Positions 1-11,100 of a DNA stretch of 64,000 nucleotides are shown piece by piece. The notes beneath the pieces were generated by a model. That model did no database searches, had not been told where the DNA came from, and saw only the letters and a list, made by a program, of their open reading frames with translations. This DNA comes from Stictocephala bisonia (taxonomy: Eukaryota > Arthropoda > Insecta > Hemiptera > Membracidae), in NCBI GenBank assembly GCA_035578905.1, contig JAQJVL010000678.1:310001-374000 (forward strand), read 5' to 3'. Positions within the stretch are counted from its first letter, which is position 1; each line of letters opens with the position of its first letter. The position numbers were made by a program, and so were the translations under genes.

Positions 1-24
1 TTTTATTATTGATAAATTAATAAT

Positions 25-178
25 TTTCCTCCATAAACTACTGATCTGTACGAATAACTTATCCGACACAGTTAAGGGGTAAACCAGTACAGTACAATGT
101 TAATTACTGATAAAAACCTCAAATTAAAGTGAAGATTCGAACCTGCTCTTAGTCACCTTACACTACTCGGTACTATGT
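25..178 (-). mobile_element. SINE-1 copy, degenerate (tRNA-derived)
   Basis: This is a diverged member of a tRNA-headed SINE family with four copies in the window; the clearest are at 48785-49017 and 12610-12832. It shares the body segment 'ccataaactactgatctgt', the segment around 'gacacagttaagggg' and, at the tRNA-like end, a box-B-like 'gattcgaacc'. Read on the minus strand the tRNA-like head lies on the right. Box A is eroded. Assignment rests on alignment with the other copies inside this window. Confidence 0.6.
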
Positions 179-1830
179 AATAACATTACTATTACATAGT
201 AAAAATATTTTTCTCGCACATATCTACTAAACATCACCATACATACTAACTTGTTTTTATTTGTTCATAAAAACAGGCAGATAGTTCCTATACCTGAGGG
301 CTTATAATTAGTTTTAATTTGTCTTTTAATATTGATAAATTTAATTTTAATAAACAATGTTTTGTATTCAATAAAATCGAATTTTAGGTTTTCATATATG
401 CTAATTTAAAAGATATATTTATATTTTACGTTATAAAAGCAAATACTACAAACTTTTATCAACAAGGTTAATTTGTTCCTAGATTAAGGCAAATGGTGAT
501 TGGTCATGGAAGATTTGTGAATAAATAGAAAAATAAAATAACCCACATTTTAATGGTTTCTATTTAAATTATAATTCAACGATTTAGGGGATGTTTGTAA
601 TATTCCAACTCTGATACAAGCAACCTAAATCAGTCAAACACCCCATAGTGGGAGGAGGAAGATTGATGGAATTCCTAACTTTGTTGTCTTGTCAATAACA
701 AAACCGTTGAACTAGCAGCTTCAGCAAATACTGCATCATCATCACTTACTCATCTGATAAGTAATTGAAGCTGAGTAGTTTTTATACACGTATGTGTATT
801 ATAAACATGATAATATCATGCCAGATATATTAAACATCTAAAGAAAATAATATTTTCTAGTGGTTAATTTGTTTAAACAATTTTTAGAAACATGAAGATA
901 ACATAACACAGTGGTAAATTGTTTCCGCTTATTAGTAAATTTTTTATTTTAATATAATATATATATGCAGTTTTATTAATCAAAAATATAAAATTGAAAG
1001 TTTGTTAAGAAATAAAATGTTTATGTGTTAAACATACATTGTGTTTAATATTTAAGCTACAACGAGTTAAAACATTAAAATATATACGTTATAGGTCTCA
1101 CACTGTTTATTTGAATCAAACTCAGTACTCATGAACTATAAATTTGTTAATAGACTATACTAACAGAAGATCCCTACAACCACCGGCAAATTACTCACAT
1201 TCTCCCTGGAAAAATAAATGATGCCATTAAAAGAACCTTTAGCACCATTATCACAAAAGTAGTCCTAATGGAGCTTTCTTTTTGTTTCTTTAACTAATGG
1301 CTGCTTAAGCTTAATAGCCTTTAGGTTAAAAACTTTCAATTGTCATGAATCTTTTTTAATGTTCTGCTATAATGCATTTAAAGGAACAAACTATATTTAT
1401 TTAAAATACGAAAGTATCTGTAGTTACCTCAGTTCATCGTTTTTACTTTGTTTAAAGTATTTATTAAATTACGTAAATATGTAAGATTAAAAATATATTA
1501 ATATTTATAGTAAGCAATAGATTATTCTACTGCATCATTGTATAGTTTATTGAATAATATGTTAAGATAGTTATAGCTATTTATATAAATACCACACATA
1601 AATATTAACAAGAATTATAAACAAACAAGATATCAAACAATATCGAGAATTTCTTTGTAATATTTATTGTGTTCTTGTAATATATATTTTTTAAAACAAT
1701 ATATTTATTTTTTTCATATATTATTACATAATTTGTTTAATTTCCTCTTTTTACTTTTAGCTTAACTTGAAATAATCATTACATAAAAAACGTTCGATAG
1801 TTGGAAGACCAGAATACAGCAATAATTGCG
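179..1830. other. A+T-rich non-coding stretch, nothing recognised
   Basis: About 1.65 kb with dense stop codons in all frames and many poly-A, poly-T and TA runs. I see no exon with splice signals, no RNA gene and no repeat shared with the rest of the window. Confidence 0.5.
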
Positions 1831-2070
1831 TTGGGATGTCTGCTTCCACGTTGAGGTGTCTGCTTCCACGTTGGGGTGTCTGCTTCCACGTTGGGGTGTC
1901 TGCTTCCACGTTGGGGTGTCTGCTTCCACGTTGGGGTGTCTGCTTCCACGTTGAGGTGTCTGCTTCCACGTTGGGGTGTCTGCTTCCACGTTGGGGTGTC
2001 TGCTTCCACGTTGGGGTGTCTGCTTCCACGTTGAGGTGTCTGCTTCCACGTTGGGGTGTCTGCTTCCACA
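1831..2070. repeat. 20-bp minisatellite, ~12 copies
   Basis: A tandem array of a 20-bp unit, 'ttggggtgtctgcttccacg', repeated about twelve times. Units differ mainly by ttgggg versus ttgagg; the ttgagg variant occurs at about 1851, 1951 and 2031. Because 20 is not a multiple of 3, reading frames across the array cycle through all three phases. The several overlapping open frames here on both strands are therefore products of the repeat, not genes. Confidence 0.95.
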
Positions 2071-2300
2071 ACCCTTTGAACTGTTATTTGACATAATTTA
2101 TGTTAAAACTAAAATACTTATATAAATAAATAAAATACTGAAAAATTGAACAGACTTGTACATATTTCATTTATATAACATATATTTATTTAATTTGTCG
2201 TTAAATATGTACCTTCTTGTTGCAAATATTCCAGTCCTGCTTTTAAATGTTATATGGCTAGTAATTATGTTTTTTATTTTTATACTTTCACTCAATTGAC

Positions 2301-2344
2301 CTCATAGTAATTATATATTTATGTAATTATATAATTACTATGAG
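2301..2344. repeat. Perfect 16-bp-arm hairpin
   Basis: The arm ctcatagtaattatat (2301-2316) is exactly reverse-complemented at 2329-2344, with a 12-nt spacer. It could be the core of a tiny foldback or a chance A+T-rich palindrome; no flanking duplication is obvious. Confidence 0.6.
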
Positions 2345-2686
2345 TACTATAAATGTATTATATAACAAAACAAGGGTGGAAACTGCTACTAAGTAACGAA
2401 AGTGAGACAATATCACTCACAGGTGTTGTGCTTAGTACCTCGTCGGATACGTCTACATGTGGTTTAGGTGGGCTCATGAATAATTAATTAGTACTAGTCA
2501 ATCTAAAAATATCTCACTGCCGTTAGTATTTACATTCGATGGGGATGACTAGAAAAATGAATGTTTTAACTGTATTAAAGACAATTATGATGATTTATAA
2601 TAGTCTTTATAATGTGATTATTTCACTGGTGGGAGCACCTATACATTTTGTTTAGAATTTTTTTTATGGGCCATTTTCCTTTTTTA

Positions 2687-2890
2687 AACTTACTCTTCCT
2701 ATTCCCCGTAGACTATTTATATGTGCTGGGAACTTAATCGGACACAGTAAGTGGGAGAACTAGTAGCCTAGAGTGCAAGGCCAATGTCACTGGTAAAAAC
2801 TAACAGTCAATACCAGAGTTGGAACCTACGCTAGCTCTAACTCAGTTTCAAAGTTCTGACGTCTTAGACTACTCGGCCACTGAATCTCTC
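2687..2890 (-). mobile_element. SINE-1 copy (tRNA-derived)
   Basis: It aligns along its length with the SINE-1 copy at 48785-49017: the body segment 'tagactatttatatgtgctg', the 'ggacacagtaagtgggagaa' segment, and on the right the complement of a tRNA-like head with box A ('ttagactactcggccact'). Box B has decayed to 'gttggaacc'. On the minus strand the tRNA head is at about 2885 and the 3' end at about 2690. Confidence 0.7.
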
Positions 2891-3989
2891 CTATCAGTCA
2901 AATCGGAAGTCAAATTCTCGCTTCCCTCATTGGTAGTTCCAATAAACATTAATAAGATAATTTGGATAAGTTAATATAAACACCGTTTATACTATCTTTG
3001 TACGCGATCATTGACGTACATTTCACAAAACATGTGCGTGGAAGGTTGGCTTTTTTTATTAAGTATCCACAATGAAGTAAACGTAATCTCACGAGAGCGA
3101 AAAAACAACTCTGCCAGGTATATGACATTATCCGGAAGAGTTCCGGTTATGATCAACTTGAAATTTAGGTGTTTTTTATTGGGTATTCCTTTATAAATGA
3201 AGATTATTGAATACAGTAAGTTCCTAATTAGTGTATTCATTTATACAACGTAAAAAAATAATGAGTAAAGGACATAAAATAACAATATAGAGTTTTTCCA
3301 CAAGCTAAAACATTAACGTTTTCCGTAATCTAGCGTAAATTTAAAGTATTGTCGTGAATGTGTATATTACGGAACGTAAGATTGATATAAACTAGCATGC
3401 ACTATGTGTAGCAGAATCACAAGTATAATTTGGGATTTGATGGTAACATTTATTTAATTACTATCCTGAAGGTGTATACATGCAAAAGGTAACTGAATCA
3501 CATCAAATGTTTCGATTTATAATGAGACATTCACATATTTTCAAGATTTATTTGCTTGAAATATAACTCAAGCATATTTCGGTAGTATAATACCTTTACA
3601 ATAAGTTATGGACATTTCATTTATAGATAGATGTTTGTTTATCTTGTTACATATAATTATTATTACAGTAGAAAGAATTAATATGCTGGCTATAAATAAC
3701 ATAAAAAACACTTATTCCCTTTACATACTCATTAGAAATATATCCCCTTATTAGACCGTTTTCATTCACAACTTATCATTATAAAATCAATATAATTGAA
3801 AAGAAGAATTTAAGTATGTTGAAGATAAAAATATGTTGGGCCAATCAGTAGTTAACTGAATAACAAATTTAAAAATCTAACTACAATGCAATGACTATTG
3901 TTTCTTTTGTTTTTAGTAATTAAAGAGATTTAAAATTGAATAGTAACTATGATTATGTACCCCTTATTCAGTTTTTATAATAATACATG
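2891..3989. other. A+T-rich non-coding stretch
   Basis: No gene is supported. Overlapping short open frames exist on both strands at about 2992-3240 (82 codons minus, 61 codons plus). They show no recognised motif or splice context and I treat them as chance. Confidence 0.45.
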
Positions 3990-4264
3990 TGGGTTTTTAA
4001 TTAGCATAATACGTGTTGGTATATATACAATACAAGTAAACGTCACACAACACAAATTTATTACAATATAAGCACAAAATGCACAAATATATTACAATAC
4101 AAGTACGAAATGCACAAATATTATGGTGAGCGTAGTTCACCGAAATCGATCACCATAATATTTGTGTATTTTGTACTTGTATTGTAATATATTTGTGCAT
4201 TTTGTGCTTATATTGTAATAAATTTGTGTTGTGTGACGTTTATTTGTATTGTAATAATTCATTT

Positions 4265-4292
4265 CCAGTTTCGGCTCTTAGGCCATCTTCAG
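4265..4292 (-). ncRNA. Hammerhead-like ribozyme motif in retroelement terminus
   Basis: On the minus strand the sequence reads CTGAAGA, then T-GGC, a short loop, GCC and GAAAC. This matches the conserved hammerhead core C-U-G-A-N-G-A plus stem II plus GAAA; position 7 of the core tolerates any base. Stem II is short (GGC/GCC) with an extra T after the core. Stems I and III and a UH cleavage site could not be established by eye, so activity is not claimed. Confidence 0.4.
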
Positions 4293-4361
4293 ATTGTAAA
4301 TAATATAACCTATAAGAAATGAACCTATTATTCATTTCTGATAGGTTATATTATATACAAT

Positions 4362-4386
4362 CTGAAGATGGCCTATGAGCTGAGAC
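4362..4386 (+). ncRNA. Second hammerhead-like motif, decayed
   Basis: This is the inverted partner of the motif at 4265-4292: CTGAAGATGGCC followed by a loop and 'gctgagac', where the expected GAAAC has changed to GAGAC. The substitution in the GAAA box would be expected to inactivate a hammerhead. Confidence 0.35.
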
Positions 4387-5840
4387 TAGTCATGTATTAT
4401 CTTAAAAACTGAAAAAGGGTACTTAATTATAGTTATTATTATATTTATTACACTAGTAAGCCTAAATGGTGAACCCACTTATATATTTAAATAGATTTTA
4501 TCTAATCATGGACTATTTAACCTGAACCATCGTTGAAATCTTTAAAACTATTTTATGTGCGTGCTATTTTTCAATAAACACTTTATAGTGTTAAATTATT
4601 TCATTACCACTACCAACAGTATTGTAATTTGTGTGCACATAAACGTTGTTTTATTTATTTTATTCGTTTTATGTTATTGCTATTTCTGTATTACAAGGAT
4701 TGTTTCATTTTCATACCGCATAATCATGTAATAATATTATATCCAAGTTTTATTGTTAAAACTGATATTATATATCTACTAATTGTTAAATGTAAATGTT
4801 TAAGTTATCCTGAAATTACGATATTTTTCCAAATATTGTTTTAGTTTTTCTCCAAATAGATCGGTGTACTTAATTTTCTAGGGTATTTTTTTTAGTTTTA
4901 TAAACATTAAAATATTAAGTAAATTAATCATTTTTATTTTTAAATATATATTTTTAAAATCAACAAATGTTACTGTTTACATATGTTTAAGTAATATTCT
5001 GATTATTTTTCTGGTTTAAAACTTTTTTTAATAATTGTTTACTTTTAAGTTATTTCTTATAATTATTTTCTTTTAGTAGATAACAGCGAATTTCTAAATT
5101 GTTATGTGAAAATATTACGAGCGATTTGAGCGTATTTCACTTTGGGGCATTGTTTACACATTTGAAAAGCTATTTGAACGTATAATTATTGTAATGATTT
5201 GTGAAATGACTACGCCAATTCTTATTATTGAAGTAGTACCTATTGTGTGTAACTTCGTCGAGTCAGCAGCTCAGTGCTCATCAAATATGTTCTTAGTTTA
5301 TAGAAACTAATTCTAAAAATCGATGTTATACTAGTAAGTTAATCTCGATCAAAATGAGAGCTTCTAGTTACTGTTCAATTCGTTAAAAAAATAGGTACTG
5401 TTCACGATATCGATCATTATCTTATTAATTCTTCGTTTTGTTTCAGCTTCGTATAATATATTAAAGTGATGAACAACTCAACATTTAATATTCAGCAATT
5501 ACTGTAATCATACTAATGGCTGTACAGTTAAACCTCCTTTCATTATTACATAACGTTGCTAAAATATGAGGAATAAATTTATGTTTAAGACTAGTAAGTT
5601 ACGAAATAATTTTATTCAGTGTGGAAGGATATTTTTATGTTGTTGTATTTTATGTATGGATGGGAAACAAACATTTTCTCATTTAATAAATAATTTATGT
5701 AGGATACGTTAACAAATCGCCAATACATTTTTTAATGTGAGATGAAGAATTATTGTACTGCTACATTTTATTTATTTAAAATAACATTGATCAAAACATG
5801 TACAATGGCCTTTAACAAATACACATTGGTCTGCTGTGAG

Positions 5841-6038
5841 TCAAGGCCGTATTATTGAAGTAGATGTGAAGTTCGTGCCGTTGTGGTTACAGAATCCATC
5901 GGCTCCTCCTTCACACTGACACTTTCTGACACCAGTTGACACGTGTCTTCTCCACCTCGTTAGTGCCACGCCAACTTTACCAGTATATAACCAGGTCCAA
6001 TCTCTCACAAGGTGATATCTTTTGCTGAGGTAAGTCAA
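5841..6038 (-). other. G+C-richer island with small cysteine-containing open frame
   Basis: The stretch is visibly richer in G+C than its surroundings. It keeps a 65-codon minus-strand frame whose C-terminal part has three closely spaced cysteines (KCQCEGGADGFC). An acceptor-like 'cttacctcag' precedes the frame on the minus strand. It could be an isolated exon, an old repeat fragment or chance. No partner exon was found and I do not recognise the protein. Confidence 0.15.
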
Positions 6039-8070
6039 ACATGAATAAACCTGCTTAGTTACTATCTGACGATATCTTTTTTGTAGATATATTATTTATA
6101 TAATTCCTCATTTATTACAAAATAGTTTCAAACTGATATAACAGATGTTATTATGGAATGTTTTTCGTATATTTATTTTCATAATATTATTGGGCCCTAT
6201 AAAAAATTGAGCTAAGAAAAGGTTTGTATAGCTTGAATATATTAAGAACCAAGGACGGTAAAATGGATTTCATATATGTAAAGAAATATCTAGACTACGG
6301 CCGAATTTCCCAGAATAATTAATTATGTTCTGCTCTTTTAATTGGCAGGGTAATTAACACAGTAACAAATTGTCTCCATAAAGTTTACTTTTGAAAAATA
6401 TTTGTATTTTTGGTGCTGATATTAAACCGTCTAATTGTCTTGCGTCATAACAACCCATTGTTAATCATAAGAGTGCGACATAATGTTTCCGTTAATTTCG
6501 ATGGATTGGGAATTCAGAGGGATTGCTGATGTTGTAAAATTGATGTTCATTATAAAATTACTTTTCAAAATGTCCTTATAAATAGCCCTTAAAATAACCC
6601 TTTTATATCACATTAAGAAACCTAACAATGTTTTTATGATTAGCTCAAAAGAGCAAAGAAACATAAACTTTACTGCTTATTGTTTTTGGTTTTTTTTACT
6701 TTTAATAGTACTGTTAAACAAGGTGATGTACTAATGTAATCGCAGGCCAAAGACGACTGCCAATGTGTCAAGAGTGTAGTGAGGCAAACGTAGTATTTAC
6801 CAAGGCCTTCCGACCGTGGTGATATGAGTAATTTTACTAATGAAATTGTTGTACGAAGCGTGCAGGGGTGTCCTCTATTTGATATTATACTAATCAACAA
6901 TGGATGACTATGAGTTTGAGTCACATGGTACCCCTACGTAATTTTGTTTAATTTTTCTTAAATAGGTACAACACGTTATTATGTTCATTACTGTATTTGG
7001 TTAAAAGAATCCTTTATTTTATTTACTTGTTACTTAGTTGAAAGACAATAACTAAATATAAATATTTATATCTTTCTAGCTTAAAGAAGTAGTGAAATTG
7101 GATGGATCGATTTTCAATAAAATGTCTAATACATTTTAGTATGGTGGGAGTGGATTTACAATATAAAAGTAAGGCAGTTTTATAAAAAGAAAGTTTTACA
7201 AACTAGAATATATTTTATCCTAATTTATAAAACAGCAACTCATTTGTTTTATACGCAATAAAATGTATGCATTGAAATGCAAAATATTAAAATAGTGTTT
7301 TGTGTGCATAAATATTTGATATTCCTATAATAGTACTCTCAAAAGACCTAATTTTGTTTTAATTTTAAAAATTATTAACTTTTAATGACAACTATTAATA
7401 AGATAATCGAATCCAAAATTAAAACCAATTATTTTGAAATATCTATAAATATTTAATTATTTCAAAGGAAATGGGAGGTTTATACAAAATGTATATCATA
7501 CGAAATAATTGTTTGTTGGAATTTAATGTTGAATGTCCATGGAACTTCTATATTGAGGTATCAAGAGCGTTAAATGTCAACTGGACAAAACAATTGCTTT
7601 GCTGTATTTTTCAAATAATAATGAAATTTTGTCATCATATTATAATATCAGCACAACTTTTTCCTACTACTTTGACAGTAGATCAGTCATGTGATTGTAG
7701 GGAATACATCCTAACAATGGATCAAATAGTTACAGAGTACCCCTTGCGCTGTTTTACAGGGGGATTAACTAGCATAAATAGAATAAGTGAGGCAGGTATT
7801 AAATGGCTTTATGAATTGAATCTAGCTTTGTGACAGGAGATCACTTGTTATTTTAGTTTTCTTTTATTTATTTTTTTATTTTATTAATATCTAATGCCTT
7901 TCAGAGTTTTTTCCAAAAGTAAGACGCAGCTTTTATATAATTGTAAATAAAATAATGGTAGTTGAAAAAAAACCATATGTAATATATAGCACACCATGTA
8001 AGTTTATTTCTATTTATAATTTTATTTGAAGTATCGTCCTAAAATCGTGTATAATTACATTTGTATATAT

Positions 8071-8078
8071 ATTTACAG
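8071..8078 (+). promoter_or_regulatory. Probable 3' splice site of a 5'-UTR intron
   Basis: 'atttacag' follows a T-rich tract 22 nt upstream of the start codon at 8101. It is a good acceptor, which suggests that the first coding exon begins at about 8079 and that a non-coding first exon lies further upstream. Confidence 0.4.
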
Positions 8079-8100
8079 GTATATCAAAATACATAAGAAC

Positions 8101-11100
8101 ATGTTTCGCCTTGCCACAACTGTAATTTGCTGCTTTGCCTTTGCTCTGGCTAAGGTATGATCTTGACTTGCATGATAACATAGTTACATTTGATCAACTA
8201 GCATATACTATTTTTACTAATAGTTAAATATGTGTCATTTTATTTCGTTAGATAAACATTGACAGCCTTAATCTAGAACAATTGACATATTTTTTACTTT
8301 GGTCCTAGACAAAAATCGCAGCTATAATACATAAATAACTTAATCTCTTCAGAGAGAAATGATTTTTCTTGGGGCCCCAGTATTTTGCTATATATATGTG
8401 TGTTGCATTGTGATTTATTTTGAAATAACAAGTAAATATAAAGTGTGAGTCAGACTTCGATTGTCAACTCGTTATTTAGTAATATTGACTTACCTAACCA
8501 CTTCTGTTATACCTCATAGAGTGCGTGCAGTTAAAGAGCTGAGCTCTGACATTCTGCCAGCCTGGGTTCATTTCCGGACAGTATGATGAAATATGTACTC
8601 CCGTGCCACTCCCATTAATGTATCCATAAGTCATGTTAATCCAATTAATAATTGCAGAAAAAAGGATTACCCAACAAAAGTAAGGATAAAAAAGGGGTTT
8701 TTACTGGCAGAAAAGAATACAAATGTTTTAGCACTCCCCACAATGCCTTAAAAATGTTTACTTCCAGGAGAACACATGTTTACTATGATTTTATGATAAA
8801 GTATCATAAAATATAAGTTCATATTTTCTTAAATTATTTTTTTTATTTAGTTTTTCTTTTAAGATAACTTAAAATCATCAAAGGACAACTTTTACATTCT
8901 AGTTTTCTTTCTATGATAGTTGATTATCTTTTTCCAATCTCTCTTCATTCTCTGAGATCTTCGCTGTAGCACTGTTTTTGAAAATATTCTTACTGATGTA
9001 TTTCCTTTATGTATTTCGGGTGTAAATCTCATTCTGTTATCTGTTGGTACTTATTGTTTTCCGTATTCGTTTTATATATTCTACTAGACATCGATTGGTT
9101 AAATCAAGTTCCTTAATGGCTTTATTTATTTTCTTTACCTAATTTTGTTTTGTCTTATATTTATTACATTATTTTAACTATGTTTTTTTTCATTATTTTA
9201 AGGTAAATTGCTATGTATATTAATTTGTAGCCCTCTCCATCCGAAAATAATCCTCACCAAGGTGGACCTAAACATGGTGGACAACCCCATCATGGTGGAC
9301 CCCCACACCACAGTGGACCCCCACATCACGGTGGACCCCCACATCACGGAGGACCCCCACATCATGGAGGTCCCCCTCATTTTGATGACGGTCCAAAGGT
9401 CCAATATTCGTACGACCGAATTGCAAGATTGGCCGCTGTGATAAATATGATTACCCATGAATGCAATAAGGAGTATGGCAAGGCCATTGAGTTTTGGATG
9501 GTGGAATCCCCGACTGCCAAAGCCATTGAAGAGTACAGTAACCTTGTTGAATTTCTCACCGAGCACGACCTTGAGGAGTGCTTACCAAGTAACAGCAGTT
9601 CTAATGTCAAAGAGTATGGGAAGAAAAATGCTGAGGTAAGTTGTTTACTTTTATAACAAATCAGTGAGTTACCATTGACGCTTGTTAGAAATGTGTGCAA
9701 TTGGGTTACTTACGAACGTAATGTTGTGGAGATAGTAGGCTATAAGTTTTATTCTCGGTCCTCTTAATGCATACAGCTCGTCCATTCAGTGGTTGCCATC
9801 AACGTAGTATCTTATATAGAAGTCTAGGGGATCTAGGTTGAGTGGTAGGCACGGTTCGAATGTTATGTAAGGTAAAGAACAAAATATAAGTCTTGCCAGT
9901 TAGCTGAAAGCTGATTTTAATCTAACAATAAGTGATCTAAGCCATCCCTTTATGGTTCATTTTAACGCAAATTTATAAGTTCTTTAGTTATCCTAGAATT
10001 TGGTAATTTAATGAATGATCCTTTTCTAAGAACAGTTAACCTTAGTTAAGACAAGGAATTCACTGTACATCTACACTTATTACACTCTTACACACCCACA
10101 TTATTACCATATGTGTTTTAATAATTAAAATTATACAAGTATATTCTAACTCAATTACAATAACAAATTCAAGGAAGAAAATATGAGATGTTAAAGGCAT
10201 TATAAATTTTATTTTGAAGCATATACCCGTAAAGTATAAATACAGCTTAGGTAAAAAATAAATAAATATTACATTAAATTTATTGTATTTCAAACCATAC
10301 ATTCTGTATTTGTAATATGAGAATAAACATGATTAAATATATTATTTTAGATTATTACTAGATAAAACGCTATTTATCTAGTAATAATCTAAAAAAGCTA
10401 TAGATATCTAGCGTAATTCTGATAGTAACATATTTTGTGCCCAAGTTTTTTGGTGATTGAATACTCTAGGTTCTATTGTTACATTTATCTACTAAAACAG
10501 CACAGGTAAATAGTTGTATTCGATGTTGAAATTAAACTTTCCATACTGGGTATATCAGTCGAACTTGCTGTAGATATAATTCGGAAATAAGTATTACGTT
10601 TGTGAGAAGAAAATTTACACTAAAATTACGTGTTTAAGAGGCTATGATAGGTATATATTCCTTATATTCCTTGATTTTCCTGGCACTTGGAATTTTATTT
10701 TTATTTTTTTTATTTCATGGCCTTAGTAAAATAATTCAATCTACACTCAGTTTACCCGTTTAACGTAAATGTATACACTTGTCATAGCTGTAAACAAAAA
10801 CAAGAATTGCTATACATATAAATAATGCATGCTCACTCGCAATTACCCTTTCTATATGAAACAAAATAAATATAATAAGAAATTGTATTTACATAATTTA
10901 ACATGTATATATTTTGTACATATTTATTATGTTAAAATATAACTAAACCATTCCAAAAAGAATATTGAAGATGTTTAGAACTTCAATCGTACAAAGATTG
11001 TTGTAGAATACATAACATGAACTTAAATATTTTTAAATGTTAAACAGTAAAAATATTTTTTTAAACATATAAAATATATAAAATGTATCTATAAAACAGG

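Larger units (their letters stand above)
3990..4400. mobile_element. Penelope-like retroelement termini in foldback arrangement
   Basis: Two nested inverted repeats. The first has arms at about 4027-4123 and 4150-4255, each containing two ~31-bp subrepeats of the type 'aatatattacaatacaagta', around a short loop. The second, at about 4260-4400, carries an inverted pair of motifs that begin CTGAAGATGGCC. The left flank (around 3997-4020) and the subrepeats recur at 20395-20605, so this is a dispersed family. The CTGANGA...GAAAC motif fits terminal repeats of Penelope-like elements, which are known to carry hammerhead ribozymes. No reverse transcriptase or endonuclease remains here. Assignment to Penelope is inferred from the motif. 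Confidence 0.55.
4401..8078. other. A+T-rich region upstream of the secreted-protein gene
   Basis: About 3.7 kb without a supported gene. Short open frames occur at 4629-4844 (+), 5841-6038 (-), 6670-6924 (-) and 7471-7833 (+, 120 codons). None shows a recognised motif or a matching exon partner. The 5' untranslated exon and promoter of the gene starting at 8101 may lie here, because a splice acceptor precedes its start codon, but I could not identify them. Confidence 0.4.

Noticed and set aside
1757..2096. Several 86-110-codon open frames on both strands
   Set aside because: All are readings of the 20-bp tandem array; no independent coding evidence.
6670..6924. 84-codon minus-strand frame in a slightly G+C-richer patch
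   Set aside because: No motif, no second copy in the window, no splice context.
7471..7833. 120-codon plus-strand frame just upstream of the secreted-protein gene
   Set aside because: No recognised motif, composition like the surroundings, no splice signals tying it to the gene. It remains a weak possibility.
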